Below are positions 34,293 through 48,299 of a stretch of 64,000 bases of DNA, piece by piece. Numbering within the stretch: the stretch's first letter is position 1; each line of letters starts with the position of its first letter. The notes under the pieces are model-generated. The model was not told the origin of the DNA. It was given only the letters and a program-made list of their open reading frames with translations, and did not search any database. This DNA is from Strongyloides papillosus (lineage: Eukaryota > Nematoda > Chromadorea > Rhabditida > Strongyloididae). Location of the stretch: NCBI GenBank assembly GCA_005656395.1, contig SRSI01000079.1, positions 2,356,001-2,420,000 on the forward strand, in the 5' to 3' direction. The position numbers and the translations under genes were made by a program.

Positions 34293-36818
34293 TTACAACC
34301 TTTCAAAAACTGCCACAAAAAATCCATTGGTCATTGAAGTTGATGGATCGCATCGTAAACATTTAAAACCAAACTCATATTTATCACTCCCTCTATTTTT
34401 CCACTCTGGAAGGATGTTTACTAATTGAAACTTTGACTTTATATTTTCATCTTTCATTACCTCATCAACGACACACTCATTTTCCAATTCATGTATACTA
34501 CATGTAGAATATACTACTCTTTTTAATTTCGGTAATTTCATTGTATGTTTTAAAATCATGGCTTGTAAATTTCCTAAACTTTCTAATCGTTTTACATCCA
34601 CCTCCTCATCATCAATAAACGAGTCCATTCTTTTAACCATTCCACTACCAGAACATGGTGGATCTACTAAAGCATACTCAACTTCATCATAAGGCTTTTT
34701 GTCAACACAGACCTTTAAAAAATCACTATTTGAAATAGTGGCACATTCTGCACCCGACTTCTGAAGATTATTCTTCAAAATATCAAACCTTTTTTTATCT
34801 CTATCAAATGCATATACACATCCATTGTTTTCTAAGATAGCGCATAAATGAGAAGTCTTCATACCAGGTGCTGCACAGGCATCTATTACACTAGATCCAA
34901 CTGGTGGTGATAGTAAAAATGATGATAAACAAGAAGCTTTATCTTGAAGTATTAATTTTTTTCCCCGCACTAATTTATTATCGTGAATTTTAGCTTTTGG
35001 TGAAAATATTAGTAAATTTGTGATATGGATGTCTTCAAATACATCCATTACTTCCATGTTACGAATAATTTCATTAAACTCATTTTCCGTAATTGAATCT
35101 TTTAATTTTAAGATATTATATCCATCATTCTTAACTTAGAAATGACATCTTCCTTGTTAATTTTAATGTATTTATTCGTACATAACGTGGTAATTCTACT
35201 TCTTTATTTTTTATATTTTTTTTCCAATATAATAATCCTTTTCCTTCGTTATTCATTTCATTAATTGACATCATAAGACCTGTCTTAATAGAATCTACCT
35301 CCTTCCGATATTTTTTGGAACCATTTTATATCCTTTTCCTTCACATAATTCATAAAGTATCACCATAAACAATCCTTCATTTTTTTTAAATACTCCTTTC
35401 TTAAAAACATTATTAACATAATCTAATTTTAATAATTCTTCAAAAAATTTCCTTAATTTTAATGTTTCACTACAAATTTTCAATAATTTTTTTTTATCCT
35501 AAAAATATAATATTTATTATTATTGTATTTTAACAGAATAATACGACAAAACCCTTGTAATCATAACATATAAATCTACAAAAAATTAATAATAATAATT
35601 AATACAAATAACATAATCATAAGGTACTGTCTTTCTTATAAATACATTGAATCCATACTCTATACATTTTGACTTTTGTTTTTCTATTTACAATTAATCT
35701 CCTGTCTACAGTATTTTGAATTTTTCTTAGACAATGTTGTCTGAATAAATTGTCTAACTCTTCCGGTGTAAAAAAATATACTAATGTTCCATCCCCACGA
35801 CAATAAAAATTATCATCTATTAATCTATTTTTTTTAAACCGAAGTTGAGTTAAATCATGTCTACCATAGTCTTTCACCAGTAGCAATCCCCCTGGTTTTA
35901 ATTTTGAAGTCAAATTTTTTATAGCAATTGTCTGTTGTTGTGGATCCAATGCACTTAAAACGTAAATACATAATATTATGTCAATTGACTCATCTTTGAC
36001 TTTATCAGTACCTTCCGTAATATCCCAAACAAATCCACAACATTTCTTTTCATCATACAACTCATTGCTTTTTAACTTATCGATAGCTTCTTTAGAAAAA
36101 TCCGAACAATATATAAAGCTAGAGGAAGGGACTTTATCTAGTAATGGTAATGTTGTATTTCCAACCCCACAACCAACCTCAAGAATCAATTTTTGACTTT
36201 TCTATAAAACTTTAAATTATAAACAAATGTTACCACCTACATCTTCGTTTTCTTCTAAGAGCATTGGAAATTCATGAGTAAGCCAGGCACGATCTTTAAA
36301 AAATTTATTTTCATGGTGATTATAAAATTTATCCCATTGTTGTGAGGGATTTCCAACCAAATCTGAGGCTATATCTTTGTTAACCTGGAACTCTTTTTGT
36401 TTCTTAATAATATTTAAAGCTTCCTTCTCACGATCATCATCCCACTTTACGTTATCCCAGGCATTGTGTTGGAAGACATCAGATTCATCCTCCAAATACC
36501 GTGTACCAAATAACTTGACTTCGCAATTATCTTTATCACTAGTAGAACCTACTTCTACTGCTTCTTTATGACTATTTTGGGAAGTCATTCTAAAATTTAA
36601 TCATTAGGCTTTTTACTGTTGCCCCAAGTTAAATAAAATAACATCAAAACGCGTAAAGGAATTTATTTATGAAATTGAAGGATTTTGTCGTATTAATATT
36701 AAAGATTTTATATTTAAATTACCTGACATTTATGAGAATATACTAATGTACGCAAAGAACGTTCTTTATTAAAAACTTTCTGGAGAATCTCTCCACAAGC
36801 AAGATAGAACGGCTCCAT
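34293..36818 (-). CDS. nsun-5: NSUN5-type rRNA m5C methyltransferase, host of a nested gene, with three frame breaks
   Basis: Exon 1 (36723-36818) encodes 32 residues starting MEPFYLACGEILQKV and ending LVYSHKCQ; exon 2 (34293-35498) continues DKKKLLKICSET. This matches the N-terminus of NSUN5 at the expected spacing. Exon 2 then shows LPRYVRINTLK, the SAM motif IDACAAPGMKTSHL, motif IV DPPCSGSGM and motif VI STCS, each with its conserved Cys, and ends GFFVAVFERL. NSUN5 methylates one cytosine in 28S rRNA in the nucleolus. As given, the frame is broken three times: in the T runs (plus strand) at 35311-35316 and 35161-35164 and at 35131-35132, each looking like one lost base. There are no other stops and conservation is high, so assembly error is more likely than decay. 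The 1.2-kb intron contains a complete METTL2 gene. Confidence 0.85.
35617..36588 (-). CDS. METTL2: METTL2/8-type tRNA m3C methyltransferase, nested in the NSUN5 intron, 2 exons
   Basis: The exons are 36241-36588 and 35617-36201 with a 39-nt GTAGGT...TTATAG intron in phase 0; the protein has 310 residues. Family marks are FQHNAWDNVKWDDDRE, WDKFYNHHENKFFKDR, the SAM-binding LEVGCGVGNTTLP, the acidic strand end IYCSDFS, LKPGGLLLVKDYGRHDLTQLRF, and FYCRGDGTLVYFFTPEELD. These enzymes form 3-methylcytidine at position 32 of tRNA-Thr and related tRNAs in the cytosol. The gene lies wholly within the first intron of NSUN5 and on the same strand, with its own ATG and stop. There is no frame problem in this gene, although its host has three. 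Confidence 0.93.
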
Positions 36819-39155
36819 AATTTATAGAAATTTATCAGTAAAAAATAGAGTGATTTAAAAATCTTGGAATAGTGTTCCAAATGTTTACAGAGAGATGTGT
36901 CAAGACTCCTAAACTTAATTTTATATTTGAAGTAAGTTTAAGTTTAATGAGGAGAAATTTAATTTTTAATTTGATGAGTAAAAAATATGTATAAAGCCAT
37001 TACACATAAACAACGAAATAACGAAATTTACTTGAAGAAAAAATTGTTTTAGTGTATCAGAAAATTAAAAATTCAGATAAATTTTAAGTATTTTATTTTT
37101 TTTTTATATCAAAAAACAGTAGAGTAATTGTAAAGTGTTTTTAAATGGTTTTTTAAGGAAGGAATTTTAACAAAAAAAATACATTCTTAATTAGAATGTA
37201 CTACAAAATACTTAATGTTTCTTTTATCAAGGAAGTATTGTTAATGAAAATTCATTATTTACTTAATACTCCAATAATTTTTAATAACAAATTCTTATTA
37301 AAGTGATATTTTTTAATAAAAGGTTTTTAAATATGTTTGTTTTCACACAAATATATATGTCATCATATTATTTTTAATGTATTATTTTATGAATCACTAT
37401 AAAAGTTTTTATTATCCACCAAAAGTGCCTCATTTTTAATGTTTGCCTAAATTAAATATATTTAATTGAAAAAAATGTGTATATATAACTTTAACACTAT
37501 AAATATATTTTGTTGTTACATTTTTATACCTATTAAATAGGAAATTCTACAAAAGTTTAAAATATCCTATTTTATTATATGATATAATATTTAAATACTA
37601 TTTTTAATGAAATCTATATAGTGGAGTATAAAAAATTCTTTTAAAATGAAAATACAGTTTAATGTTATATAAATTTGTTAAGTTATAATAAAAATAACTC
37701 TTTATTCATACCTCTATATGTATATAATTATGTCATATATAATTTTTCTTTTTTACATTTTATTTTACAATCTTTAAATAAGAATTCCCCTGATAGTGAG
37801 TGATATGAAGACTGTATCAGTTGTAGATACGAAGAGAAGATATTCTAAGTTGGATTACAGAAATAAATAATTTTTATTTTTGTAGATCTCTTATGATATA
37901 ACATATAGAAAACATTTTAACCAGTGAAATTATTATATATAGCTTGTTTTGGTTTATATTTTTATTCTTTATCAACTTATCTCTTATTAAATCTATAAAT
38001 ATACATAAATTTTTAGAGAATCATATAGTTAATCTTGAATCATCATACACGCAATAAATGTGAAAAATTTTGATTAATGAGTATATCTTATTCTCTAAAG
38101 AGAGACTTTCTATCCTTTTAAGGGAATATTTTAATGATGTAAAGGTTTAGAAAGACAAAATCTTTTAAATGATAATTTTTATGAATACTTATTTTTTCTT
38201 TATATTTCATTTATAAATATGATAAGCTTAATAAAGAAATATAGTAATGTGAAGATTATATTATATCATATTCATTATAATTTTTTTCATCCACCATATA
38301 AAATTAATATTTTGTTGACGATTATATTTCACACAATGTTTCTTAAAAAAACTAAAAGGACAATTTTGTTTATAATTTTTTTTATTTGATAACAGAAATT
38401 AAAGATAATGAGTGGATGTAAATTTATGAAGAATAAAACATTTTTTTTTGTTTAATATTTTGGGGTATGTTAAAATATAGCTATTATATGCTTCATTAAA
38501 AATACTTCTCTTATATTATGGAATATCATTTTTCATTATGTATATTTTTTCACATAAATTAATAGATAATTATATTAAATAGCCAGAACTTTTGTAATTA
38601 TAATTTTTTCACTTTAAACGCCATATTAACTTTAAAGATACATAACTTATTTTATCATAAAATTGCGGTTTATATTTATCTAAAGTTTTTTCTAATCCAA
38701 AACATAACGTTTTATTTAATATTTTTTCGAGTAACACATTTCATGAATTGTTAAAATTAAGAAGTTGACGTCGTAATTTTAAACTTTTTAACATCAATAT
38801 TTGATAAAATATATTTTTTATTAAAGTTAAATAAGGCGAGATAACTTAATTTTATAAAACAATTCAATAGATTTTTTATTCTATCCTAGACAAGTTGTTA
38901 TCTCAATAAAATAAAAAAGTATAATTTAATAATAATTTATATCTTAAAAACAAATTAGAATTTTTTTCCTAAAAATTCAAATGTAGTGATAAATACGTGT
39001 AATTTTTTTATAAATAAACTTCTTTCAAACATTCTTTTTTAGTGAGAATATTTTTTTAAGCTTGCTAATGATAAATAAAAGTATTTTATAAAGCCTACTA
39101 TTTAAAAATAAAATATATTTTCAATATTATTCTTAAGAAACAAAAAAAATATACG
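36819..39155. other. 2.3-kb AT-rich intergenic region
   Basis: No coding region on either strand is supported; the longest ATG frames are about 20 codons. The left end must contain the NSUN5 promoter, and the right end that of the small gene pair starting at 39156. Only A/T tracts and scattered simple repeats are visible. Confidence 0.4.
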
Positions 39156-39543
39156 ATGGTCCTACGTAATACAACTTCCAAAATAGATTTCGAAGAACTT
39201 TTTGACACATTTCGAGAACACCAGACTCCATACTACCCTGACATTGGAATATTTTCTTTTAGAGGACCTAAAACTCACTCACACCCTATATCTGAGGGCC
39301 TTCATTTAATTGATAGTACCAAAAAAGTTATTCTAAAGAATCATCCATCTTTATATTATTATCATTTTAATAAAAATATCAATTTGCAATATTTTAATCA
39401 AGTAAGTAAAATAAATTCATTTTTAATCTTTGTATTTTTATCAGTTATCAGATAGAATTTGCCTAACATCATCTACACCCATGCAAATAGATGGTGCCGC
39501 CTCTGAAATGTTAGTGAGCTCCTCAGCTCAAATGAAGATATAA
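39156..39543 (+). CDS. Uncharacterised 114-residue protein, 2 exons
   Basis: The exons are 39156-39401 and 39445-39543 with a 43-nt GTAAGT...TATCAG intron in phase 0. The product has no signal peptide or membrane segment. It contains FEELFDTFREHQTPYYPDIG, a GIFSFRGPKTHSHPISEGLH stretch rich in His and Pro, and a C-terminal MQIDGAASEMLVSSSAQMKI. I recognise no domain. The next ATG starts 50 nt after its stop, preceded by a clear TTTGTTGCAG acceptor, so the two genes probably form a small operon. Splice consensus and codon use support it as real. Confidence 0.6.
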
Positions 39544-39593
39544 AGCTTTTCTTTTTTTGTGATGGTTTTTGCTGTAACCAAGTTTGTTGCAGT

Positions 39594-40018
39594 ATGAATC
39601 CAGTAATTTTAACATTGTTATTTACTTTTATTGCTGTACTTATTTTAATTATTTTATCTTTATTTGTTGTTTGGAGGCACAATATTCTCCAAAAACAATT
39701 TTCATATAAAAAAGCTCAACGTTTTGAGATGGATGATGATATTTTGATAGGAATAATAAAAAATACCATAACTTGTCTGATAAAGAAGCAAAAGTTACTC
39801 CACTTAATTTTATGACACCTAAAACAACAGTAGCATGTAAAACTGATTCTGTTTTTTCGAAAGTTTGTAAAGTCAAAACATTTCTTTTTGGTGGAAGAAG
39901 CAATGGGAATCCAGTTAGCACTAATTATGATAATGCTTTGTTGTGTGATGATGATTTCGAAGATGATGCCTTGGAACTTGAAAGTGATACACTCATTGCT
40001 GAAGGTGTTTTTGTTTGA
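39594..40018 (+). CDS. Single-pass membrane protein with acidic tail; one frame break
   Basis: The ATG is 1 nt after the acceptor TTTGTTGCAG. Residues 3-27 are one strong hydrophobic helix (ILTLLFTFIAVLILIILSLF), followed by WRHNILQKQF and a cytosolic-type tail. The frame from 39594 and the frame carrying the rest (YHNLSDKEAKVTP ... ending DTLIAEGVFV at 40018) differ by one base. Adding one T in the T run at 39744-39747 (GATATTTTGATAGG) would join them into about 141 residues. No usable intron lies there. Family unknown; type III membrane topology is inferred from the lack of a cleavable signal. It is the second gene of the likely pair with the 114-residue protein. Confidence 0.5.
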
Positions 40019-41879
<1,861 letters not shown>

Positions 41880-42798
41880 TAATTCTAATAAAATGAATTA
41901 TTGGCCGGTTATTTAAATGAAGAAAAAATTTCTCATCACATACACATAATTTATTCATAATAACATATTTTTATTCTAACAAAATTTAAAAATAAAAAAA
42001 ACAACTGTTTTAGTATCACTAAGTTAATATTTTTATTAATAAAATAATAAACTTCCTTTAACAAGTATATTTATAAAAGTCAATTTTTCATAGTAAATTA
42101 TCTTATCTTTCAATTACCACTAAACAAAATTGCACTTTTTACTTGTTTATTAACTAACATATATGTTAAATAAACCCACGTTTTTCCCATCAAAGACATA
42201 TAATTTTTGATAAATATATTTTTAAAATTTTTATGACAATTTTTTGTTATCTTCAGTTTCATATGTTTTAATGACGAAATAAAGAAGATTATTGTTTGTT
42301 TAAAATATTTAAAAGTTGTTTTTCAAAAAATTTAAATATATATCAAAACATCATAAATTAATAAATTAAAAATGTTATTGGTTTCTTATCATTCATCCAT
42401 AATTTATAGTGTTTTTTTTTAATTTTTTAAGTATTTACTTCATTCATTATCAGTACCTTTAAATTTAAACTACACTTTACACTTATTGAAAAAAGTTTTC
42501 TTTACTTCTTCTTTTTAAAAAATAGCAAATTTTTTAAATAATGCTTTGTATTGATAAATAAAAAAATATAATAGAAAAGTTTACCAGAAAAGGAAACAAT
42601 AAAAGGGATAATTTTTCCGACAAAATATTTAGTAACAATCACAACTATTTTAAATTTTCAAACAAATCTTTTAAGTTTACTTTATAAGATAGGGATTTTA
42701 TTATTTAGAAATGTATCAATATATCATTTATTAATCATTAGTAAATATGTATATTATATAAATAATAGAAATCTAAATTAAATATTTTCTTTCAAAAT
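41880..42798. other. 919-bp convergent intergenic region
   Basis: This AT-rich stretch separates the 3' ends of the kinase (+) and the TRAPPC9 C-terminal part (-). No gene or structured RNA is supported. Confidence 0.4.
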
Positions 42799-44586
42799 TT
42801 AGCCTCTAGTACTTTTTGTTGTAACATTAAAGCTAGCTGTGGAGATAAAAAATTCTTTCTCTGCAAATTCAAGTAACTTTTGTTCCTCAAGATTGTCACA
42901 TTTATCAAGAAATATACTTGGTTTTACTTTATATATACCCTCATATCTAAACATAAAATTAAAATCTTTCTTGAAAGCCACTCTAACGAGGCCATCACTT
43001 TCTTGTGTCTTAACATTAAATGGAACAACAACACTTCCAATTGATATTAAACTTTCGGGAACATATATGTGCTCTTCTCCATTTTGAAGGTCATGAAAAC
43101 ATAGTAAACTTATGGTACCGGAAAAGTCAAATGAAGCCTTTGTTGAGACCATTAACGTAATATTAAAAGTTATTATATCACCGATATTAACTATTATGTC
43201 ATCTTCACTCGTATATGGTTTCTTATTAATTGATAATGTTACTGTTAAGAGGGGAACAACTAATTGTTTTAAACATGAAACTGAACTTAACAATGATCCA
43301 ACGGGAACATTTCCATTTATATTTAATTTAGGAATCGACCACCTAATATTAAGGTGACTTGAAACGTGATCTTCCAATATTCTTCTTAGCTTCTCTATTT
43401 CCTCTTTTTGCATATGAAAAGATGGCCTTTGTGAAGCATGAGAAAATGCAAATGGACTTATTTCCCCACAACAAGAACATAGTAGAAGTACTCGACATGT
43501 ATCTTTAGCTTGAACAGATAACTCTTTATCATGAAGATAATTCAATTCGGCATCATAATCAGTTAAATTATTGACATCTAGAACAATGTATCGTGTTGAG
43601 GCATCCTCACCTGATAATACATGCCAATTTGAGATTGTTATTGCTGGGACGATTTTAATTGTAACACCGATTGAATAACATCTTTCATAAATTTCATTAT
43701 TTTCATTCTCAAGATCTGCTGCATACGTAATTTTTATAGTAGCATTTAAAAGACGACCTGTATATGGAATTAAATCATGTGAAGTTTGTTCTTCAAGTTC
43801 AGATAATAATAAATTACTTGTGCTACTTAATATTGATATATTATCAGGAATATGTTTTGAAAAAAGAGATGAAGCCGGAAATGTTTCGCCATTACTTTCT
43901 GGGGCTGTTGTCGGATCAATTCCATATATTGTTATCTTAATATCTTTACTTTCTTTTGGTAATAATATAAAGTCTTTGGTGCAACTTTCAACAATAGATA
44001 TAAGTTGTGGACCACCACTTATTTTTGGCTGTTGAATTTTTACACGAATATTTTTAATACTTATGTCTTCACTTTTATTGGTAATAGTAATTGTATGGTT
44101 AAAACTTTGTCCTGAAAATAAGCTTACTTCTGTTTCTGTTTCATAATGACTTCCTTCTTTCAATGATTCTTTTTCCAATGTTGTATCTACTTCTAACATA
44201 GGTAATTTCGGTAAAACTCTAACTGTTTTTATAAATTGTTCATTGTTAAATTTAACGACATTCTTTACACCCAAAACTTCACATGAATACCCGACAAATT
44301 TAAGAGTACCTTCAGAATGAGGAAAGCCTTGAATATCGACATCTACAAACTTTTCATTCTGACCTCTAATTGTTGGAGGGAGATGTAATTTAACTGGAAT
44401 AGATTCAAAATCACATCCATCAACTAGGAGAATTAAATTAGATACTGCTAATTCAAAATGAAAACAATTAACAATTTTTAATGTTACTGTAGAGGAACAA
44501 TCTACAGACCAGTATATTTTGACATTGCCATTATCTTGTTGAAATGGAGAATAAATAAATATACACACAAACATAAAAAGTGTCAT
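42799..44586 (-). CDS. trpp-9: TRAPPC9 (Trs120/NIBP), C-terminal half, separated from its N-terminus
   Basis: This uninterrupted frame of 595 residues matches the C-terminal beta-rich domains of TRAPPC9, a subunit of the TRAPPII complex that activates Rab GTPases at the Golgi. Markers are FIYSPF at residues ~10-15, the FHFELAVSNLILLVDGCDFESIPVKLHLPP strand pair, and HLNIRWSIPKLNINGN. The rest of the protein is encoded at 49913-51807. In human TRAPPC9 the FIYSP motif follows directly on the sequence that ends the other half. Here the motif is preceded by MTLFMFVCI, an in-frame stop (TAA just before the ATG), and the acceptor-like TTCACCAG 6 nt upstream of the ATG. It may therefore be expressed alone after trans-splicing, or be the 3' part of a gene with a 5.3-kb intron whose acceptor I cannot find. 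Confidence 0.85.
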   Translation of the reverse strand: MTLFMFVCIFIYSPFQQDNGNVKIYWSVDCSSTVTLKIVNCFHFELAVSNLILLVDGCDFESIPVKLHLPPTIRGQNEKFVDVDIQGFPHSEGTLKFVGYSCEVLGVKNVVKFNNEQFIKTVRVLPKLPMLEVDTTLEKESLKEGSHYETETEVSLFSGQSFNHTITITNKSEDISIKNIRVKIQQPKISGGPQLISIVESCTKDFILLPKESKDIKITIYGIDPTTAPESNGETFPASSLFSKHIPDNISILSSTSNLLLSELEEQTSHDLIPYTGRLLNATIKITYAADLENENNEIYERCYSIGVTIKIVPAITISNWHVLSGEDASTRYIVLDVNNLTDYDAELNYLHDKELSVQAKDTCRVLLLCSCCGEISPFAFSHASQRPSFHMQKEEIEKLRRILEDHVSSHLNIRWSIPKLNINGNVPVGSLLSSVSCLKQLVVPLLTVTLSINKKPYTSEDDIIVNIGDIITFNITLMVSTKASFDFSGTISLLCFHDLQNGEEHIYVPESLISIGSVVVPFNVKTQESDGLVRVAFKKDFNFMFRYEGIYKVKPSIFLDKCDNLEEQKLLEFAEKEFFISTASFNVTTKSTRG

Positions 44587-45259
44587 TTAGAACTGGTGAA
44601 TTTTATTTTTTTTACATACAAAATATATGATCTAACATATGCATTTTGTTGGTATTACGAATATGCAATTATTGTATAATTCTATTTCTTTTTGGCAGCT
44701 TTGTATATTGCATAATTATTAAAATAAACAACTGCAATCATATGTTTTATCATATACAAATTTCATAAAAAATCATAAACATTAAAGTCTACACTAAAAA
44801 AAAGGAAAATAATTTTGTTTTCATATTGTTTATTTAAAAATAGCTTGTATTTTTTAAAGTTGTATATATTCTTATTACTATTTAATATGTTTTTGTAAAA
44901 TACCATATTGATTGGATATAATTTGGGCACAAAAATGTGTAATCCTCTAAATGTGGCACTATCATTGATACGTAATGTTATTATTAATATAGTTAGGTTT
45001 CTGCTGTGATTAATGTATTAAAACGTAGGTTAGTTATGTTTAAAAATTTTATCATTTATTTTTTGATTTAGTATATTTTTCTATTTATTTCTTTAACGCA
45101 ATAGTAAATGTATACATTAGATAACAAATATGAAAGACTTATCTTGCTTCACGTCTTTGACTTTTATTCCGGTATGGCAGAATCTAAAGGAAGCAATAAT
45201 TTGATATTTTTTCACGTTTGAGAAATCATTTATAGAGGCTTAATTAAACTTAAGACCTA
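44587..45259. other. AT-rich spacer between TRAPPC9 C-half and foldback element
   Basis: No open frame or RNA gene is supported. Any promoter or acceptor for the TRAPPC9 C-terminal half would lie in its left end. Confidence 0.3.
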
Positions 45260-46906
45260 CACGCGATTTACTATCCCTGATTCAATAAACTTAAAGTAAC
45301 AAATATGTTAAAGTTTTAATTTATTTAGTAAATCAGGCACCAAAAAGTAAAAAATAGTTTATCTTTAAAAAAATTAATATATTAATATTTTTAATAACTT
45401 TAAACAGTTAATTAAATTTAACTTCTGAATAAACTAATAGTTTTAAATAATCGAAAAATAAGGAAGCTCAATAGTATCAATTATATTTATACTTATGACT
45501 TTTTTAAATACTATGTTGTTTATCTATTAATATAATTTTTTTTTCTTGTAATTATATACTATCACTTTTTTATATTGTTATTATTATAATAGTTTTAATA
45601 GTTTTAGTAGTTCAATCTGATTAATTTGACTAAAATTTCATACAACGAATGTTTGTAATAGTGTCAACTGTTTACAAAATTTAATATATGTAAAATGCTG
45701 TAGAGTATGTATATTGACAACATAAATGATTGAACACTTTGCAAAATTAAAATATAAGTATATTGAAACGTTAATTTATTAGTTGATATGATACGTAAGA
45801 ATTTTAAATACAAATATATGAGGTCTTGAATTTCTAATGAATAAATATTTTGTAGTGATAATAAGTATTATTTTATAAGTTCAAATGGTGTGTCCATAAC
45901 AAAAAAAAATAAGAAAATTAATTTTTTCTATATCATAACTCTTTTTAAACTTAGCTCATTTTTTTGTTAATAGTTAATAGATCTATTTTTTGACTTAGTT
46001 CTGAAAACGGGTACCAAAACGTTTCAGTTACTATAGATCAAGTCATTTTCAAATAACACCTCTTTTTGAAATAATTTTTAGGTTTGTTTTCAAATAATAT
46101 TTTGAAAGTTAACAAAGTAAAGTAAATAATGGCTCATTTGAAAATCTTAACGCCAGAGTAAGAGGGTAAATTAATATCATTAAGGTTAATTGATAATTAC
46201 TCCAATTAAGAATCAAAGAGTGATGAATAGTTTTATTAAAAAAATCTAAGTAGAATATTTTAGAATGTTAAGCAAAGGCATGAAGACGCAAAGCCTTTAC
46301 TGGTTTAATAAAAATTATAAATAATCAAAATTTCTAAGATATTCTTGCTTTTAGCACTTCATATATAAATTTCTACGTTCCATATTAATTAATAAATTAA
46401 CATTTCAATGTATTCATATTTTAATTTTGTAGAGTCTTCAATCATTTATGTTGTTAATATACATACTCTATAGCATTTTACATATATTAAATTTTGTAAA
46501 CAGTTGACACTATTGCAAATATTCGTTGTATGAATTTTAGTCAAATTAATCAAATTGAATAAAATGAGCGACTGAACTATTAATATAATGACAATATAAA
46601 AAAGTGATAGTATATAATTACAAGAAAAAAAATTATATTAATAGATAAACAACATAGTATTTAAAAAAGTCATAAGTATAAATATAATTGATATTACTGA
46701 GTTCCTTATTTTTCGACTATTTTAAAAATGTTAATTTTTTAGAAGTTAAAGTCAATTAATTGTTTAAAGTTATTAAAAATATTCATAAATTAATTTTTTA
46801 AATGTAAACTATTTTTTACTTTTTGGTGCCTGATTTACTAAATAAATTAAAACTTTAGCATATTTGTTACTTTAAGTTTATTGAATCAGGGATAGTAAAT
46901 CGCGTG
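45260..46906. mobile_element. 1.65-kb foldback/MITE-like element with long inverted arms and TA duplication
   Basis: The left arm (about 45260-45805) and right arm (about 46368-46906) are inverted copies of each other, roughly 90% identical by eye over ~540 bp. Both ends read CACGCGATTTACTATCCCTG inwards. A TA dinucleotide flanks each end (45258-45259 and 46907-46908), the target duplication expected of Tc1/mariner-class transposition. The ~560-bp centre has no open frame of transposase size, so it is non-autonomous. The superfamily rests only on the TA and is uncertain. It sits in the gap between the two halves of TRAPPC9. Confidence 0.82.
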
Positions 46907-48299
46907 TATATCCCTAAATTTGAAGTAATTTAGAAGATTTTAGAATTACAAGCTTTAGACCTGCCTTCGACAGGTCACATCTGGTTTGCAGAGCATATTT
47001 TTTATCAAAGTAATGAATTATGATTAAATACAAGTGGGAGATTTCTATCATCAATTTATTATATGATATATTTTAGAATTTTGAAAACATGCTTGTATAA
47101 ATTTTCCAGAGTAATGGAACACACAAAATGCATTAATAGATAAAATATGTTGAAAATCACTTCTAAAGAATATTTTCTCTGATTTTGATACTTATAAAGT
47201 TTATAAATATGGTATCATTATTTCTTCTTTAACAAACGGTTTCTCATACAATGGTAAAGGAACATCAAGTTCGGATATTTTTTAAATAGCATATACTTCA
47301 AAAAAAATATAACTTTAAATATATAGGTAATGAAAGAAGATCGTTATAAATAAAAAAAATTTACAAATATTGAAAGGTACGAAGGTTTACCTTCGTGGAG
47401 TTCCAACAGTCAATATAATTTTTATATACGTTACATACCAAAAAGAAAAGAAAAATAGAAGATTTTTACCAATTATCATTTCTAAATCTTCTTGATATCT
47501 CAAGAACAGAAATTTTTCTTATTTCAATAGATGGTAGTTTATGAAAACAAATGACATATTTAAATTCTTCTATTTTTAGTGCCACATAGATTTCATCTGA
47601 TGCTTTCGTGTTTATTTCAAATTACGAAGGAGGTAAAAGTTAAATTCACGATTTCAATTTATATTAATTTAATTTGACTACTAAAGTAATATATAGGATC
47701 ACATGGGATAATGAAAGTTTTAATTTGTTTCCTTCATACAATCTAAAGTTTAATATTCTCACATAGGCATCAAATAAATAAAAAGTTGTAAAAGAGCAAG
47801 AAGAATATAACGTTTTTATGACTTATTATAGTAAACTGTTAAAGTAGGCTATTCTTCCATAAAGATGAACAAAAAAGTCTAAATACTATGAAAAAATATT
47901 TAAAAATGCGTGACTTTAGTTATCCTGGTGAGAATCATTTAAAAAAAATAAAGCAATCATATTTGGTGAACAAAGTGCTGAAAGATATTTTGTTTGAGAT
48001 GATTTTTCATTTATATTTCAAGCAATAGAAAATGAAAACTATAAAACAGAATGCGATTAAATATATCGTTGTTACATAAAAGAACATATTCTATCTGATG
48101 AACCGATTCTTTAAAAAATAAATGTTGGTCTTAGAACAACCACTTGCTTTTTTTGGTTTCCATCAAAAAAGAATCTAATCATGCTAGCACTATCAGAGCA
48201 GTTGATTTCAAGGATAATCTTTTGAATGTAGCTTGTCCTCTAAAAATATGCAAAATAGAGATGTAAAAACAGATATCATTATAAAAAAATAATCAGTAT
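46907..48299. other. Non-coding stretch with two perfect hairpins
   Basis: There is no intact gene. Two compact palindromes stand out: GACCTG-7 nt-CAGGTC at 46958-46976 and ACGAAGGT-TT-ACCTTCGT at 47379-47396. From about 47900 on, short hydrophilic fragments on + may be the decayed N-terminal part of the helicase copy that is recognisable from 48300. Confidence 0.4.

Noticed and set aside
35535..35564. Alternative first exon of NSUN5 (MITRVLSYYS) directly before exon 2
   Set aside because: Splicing is possible, but the exon at 36723-36818 matches the NSUN5 N-terminus far better in sequence and length.
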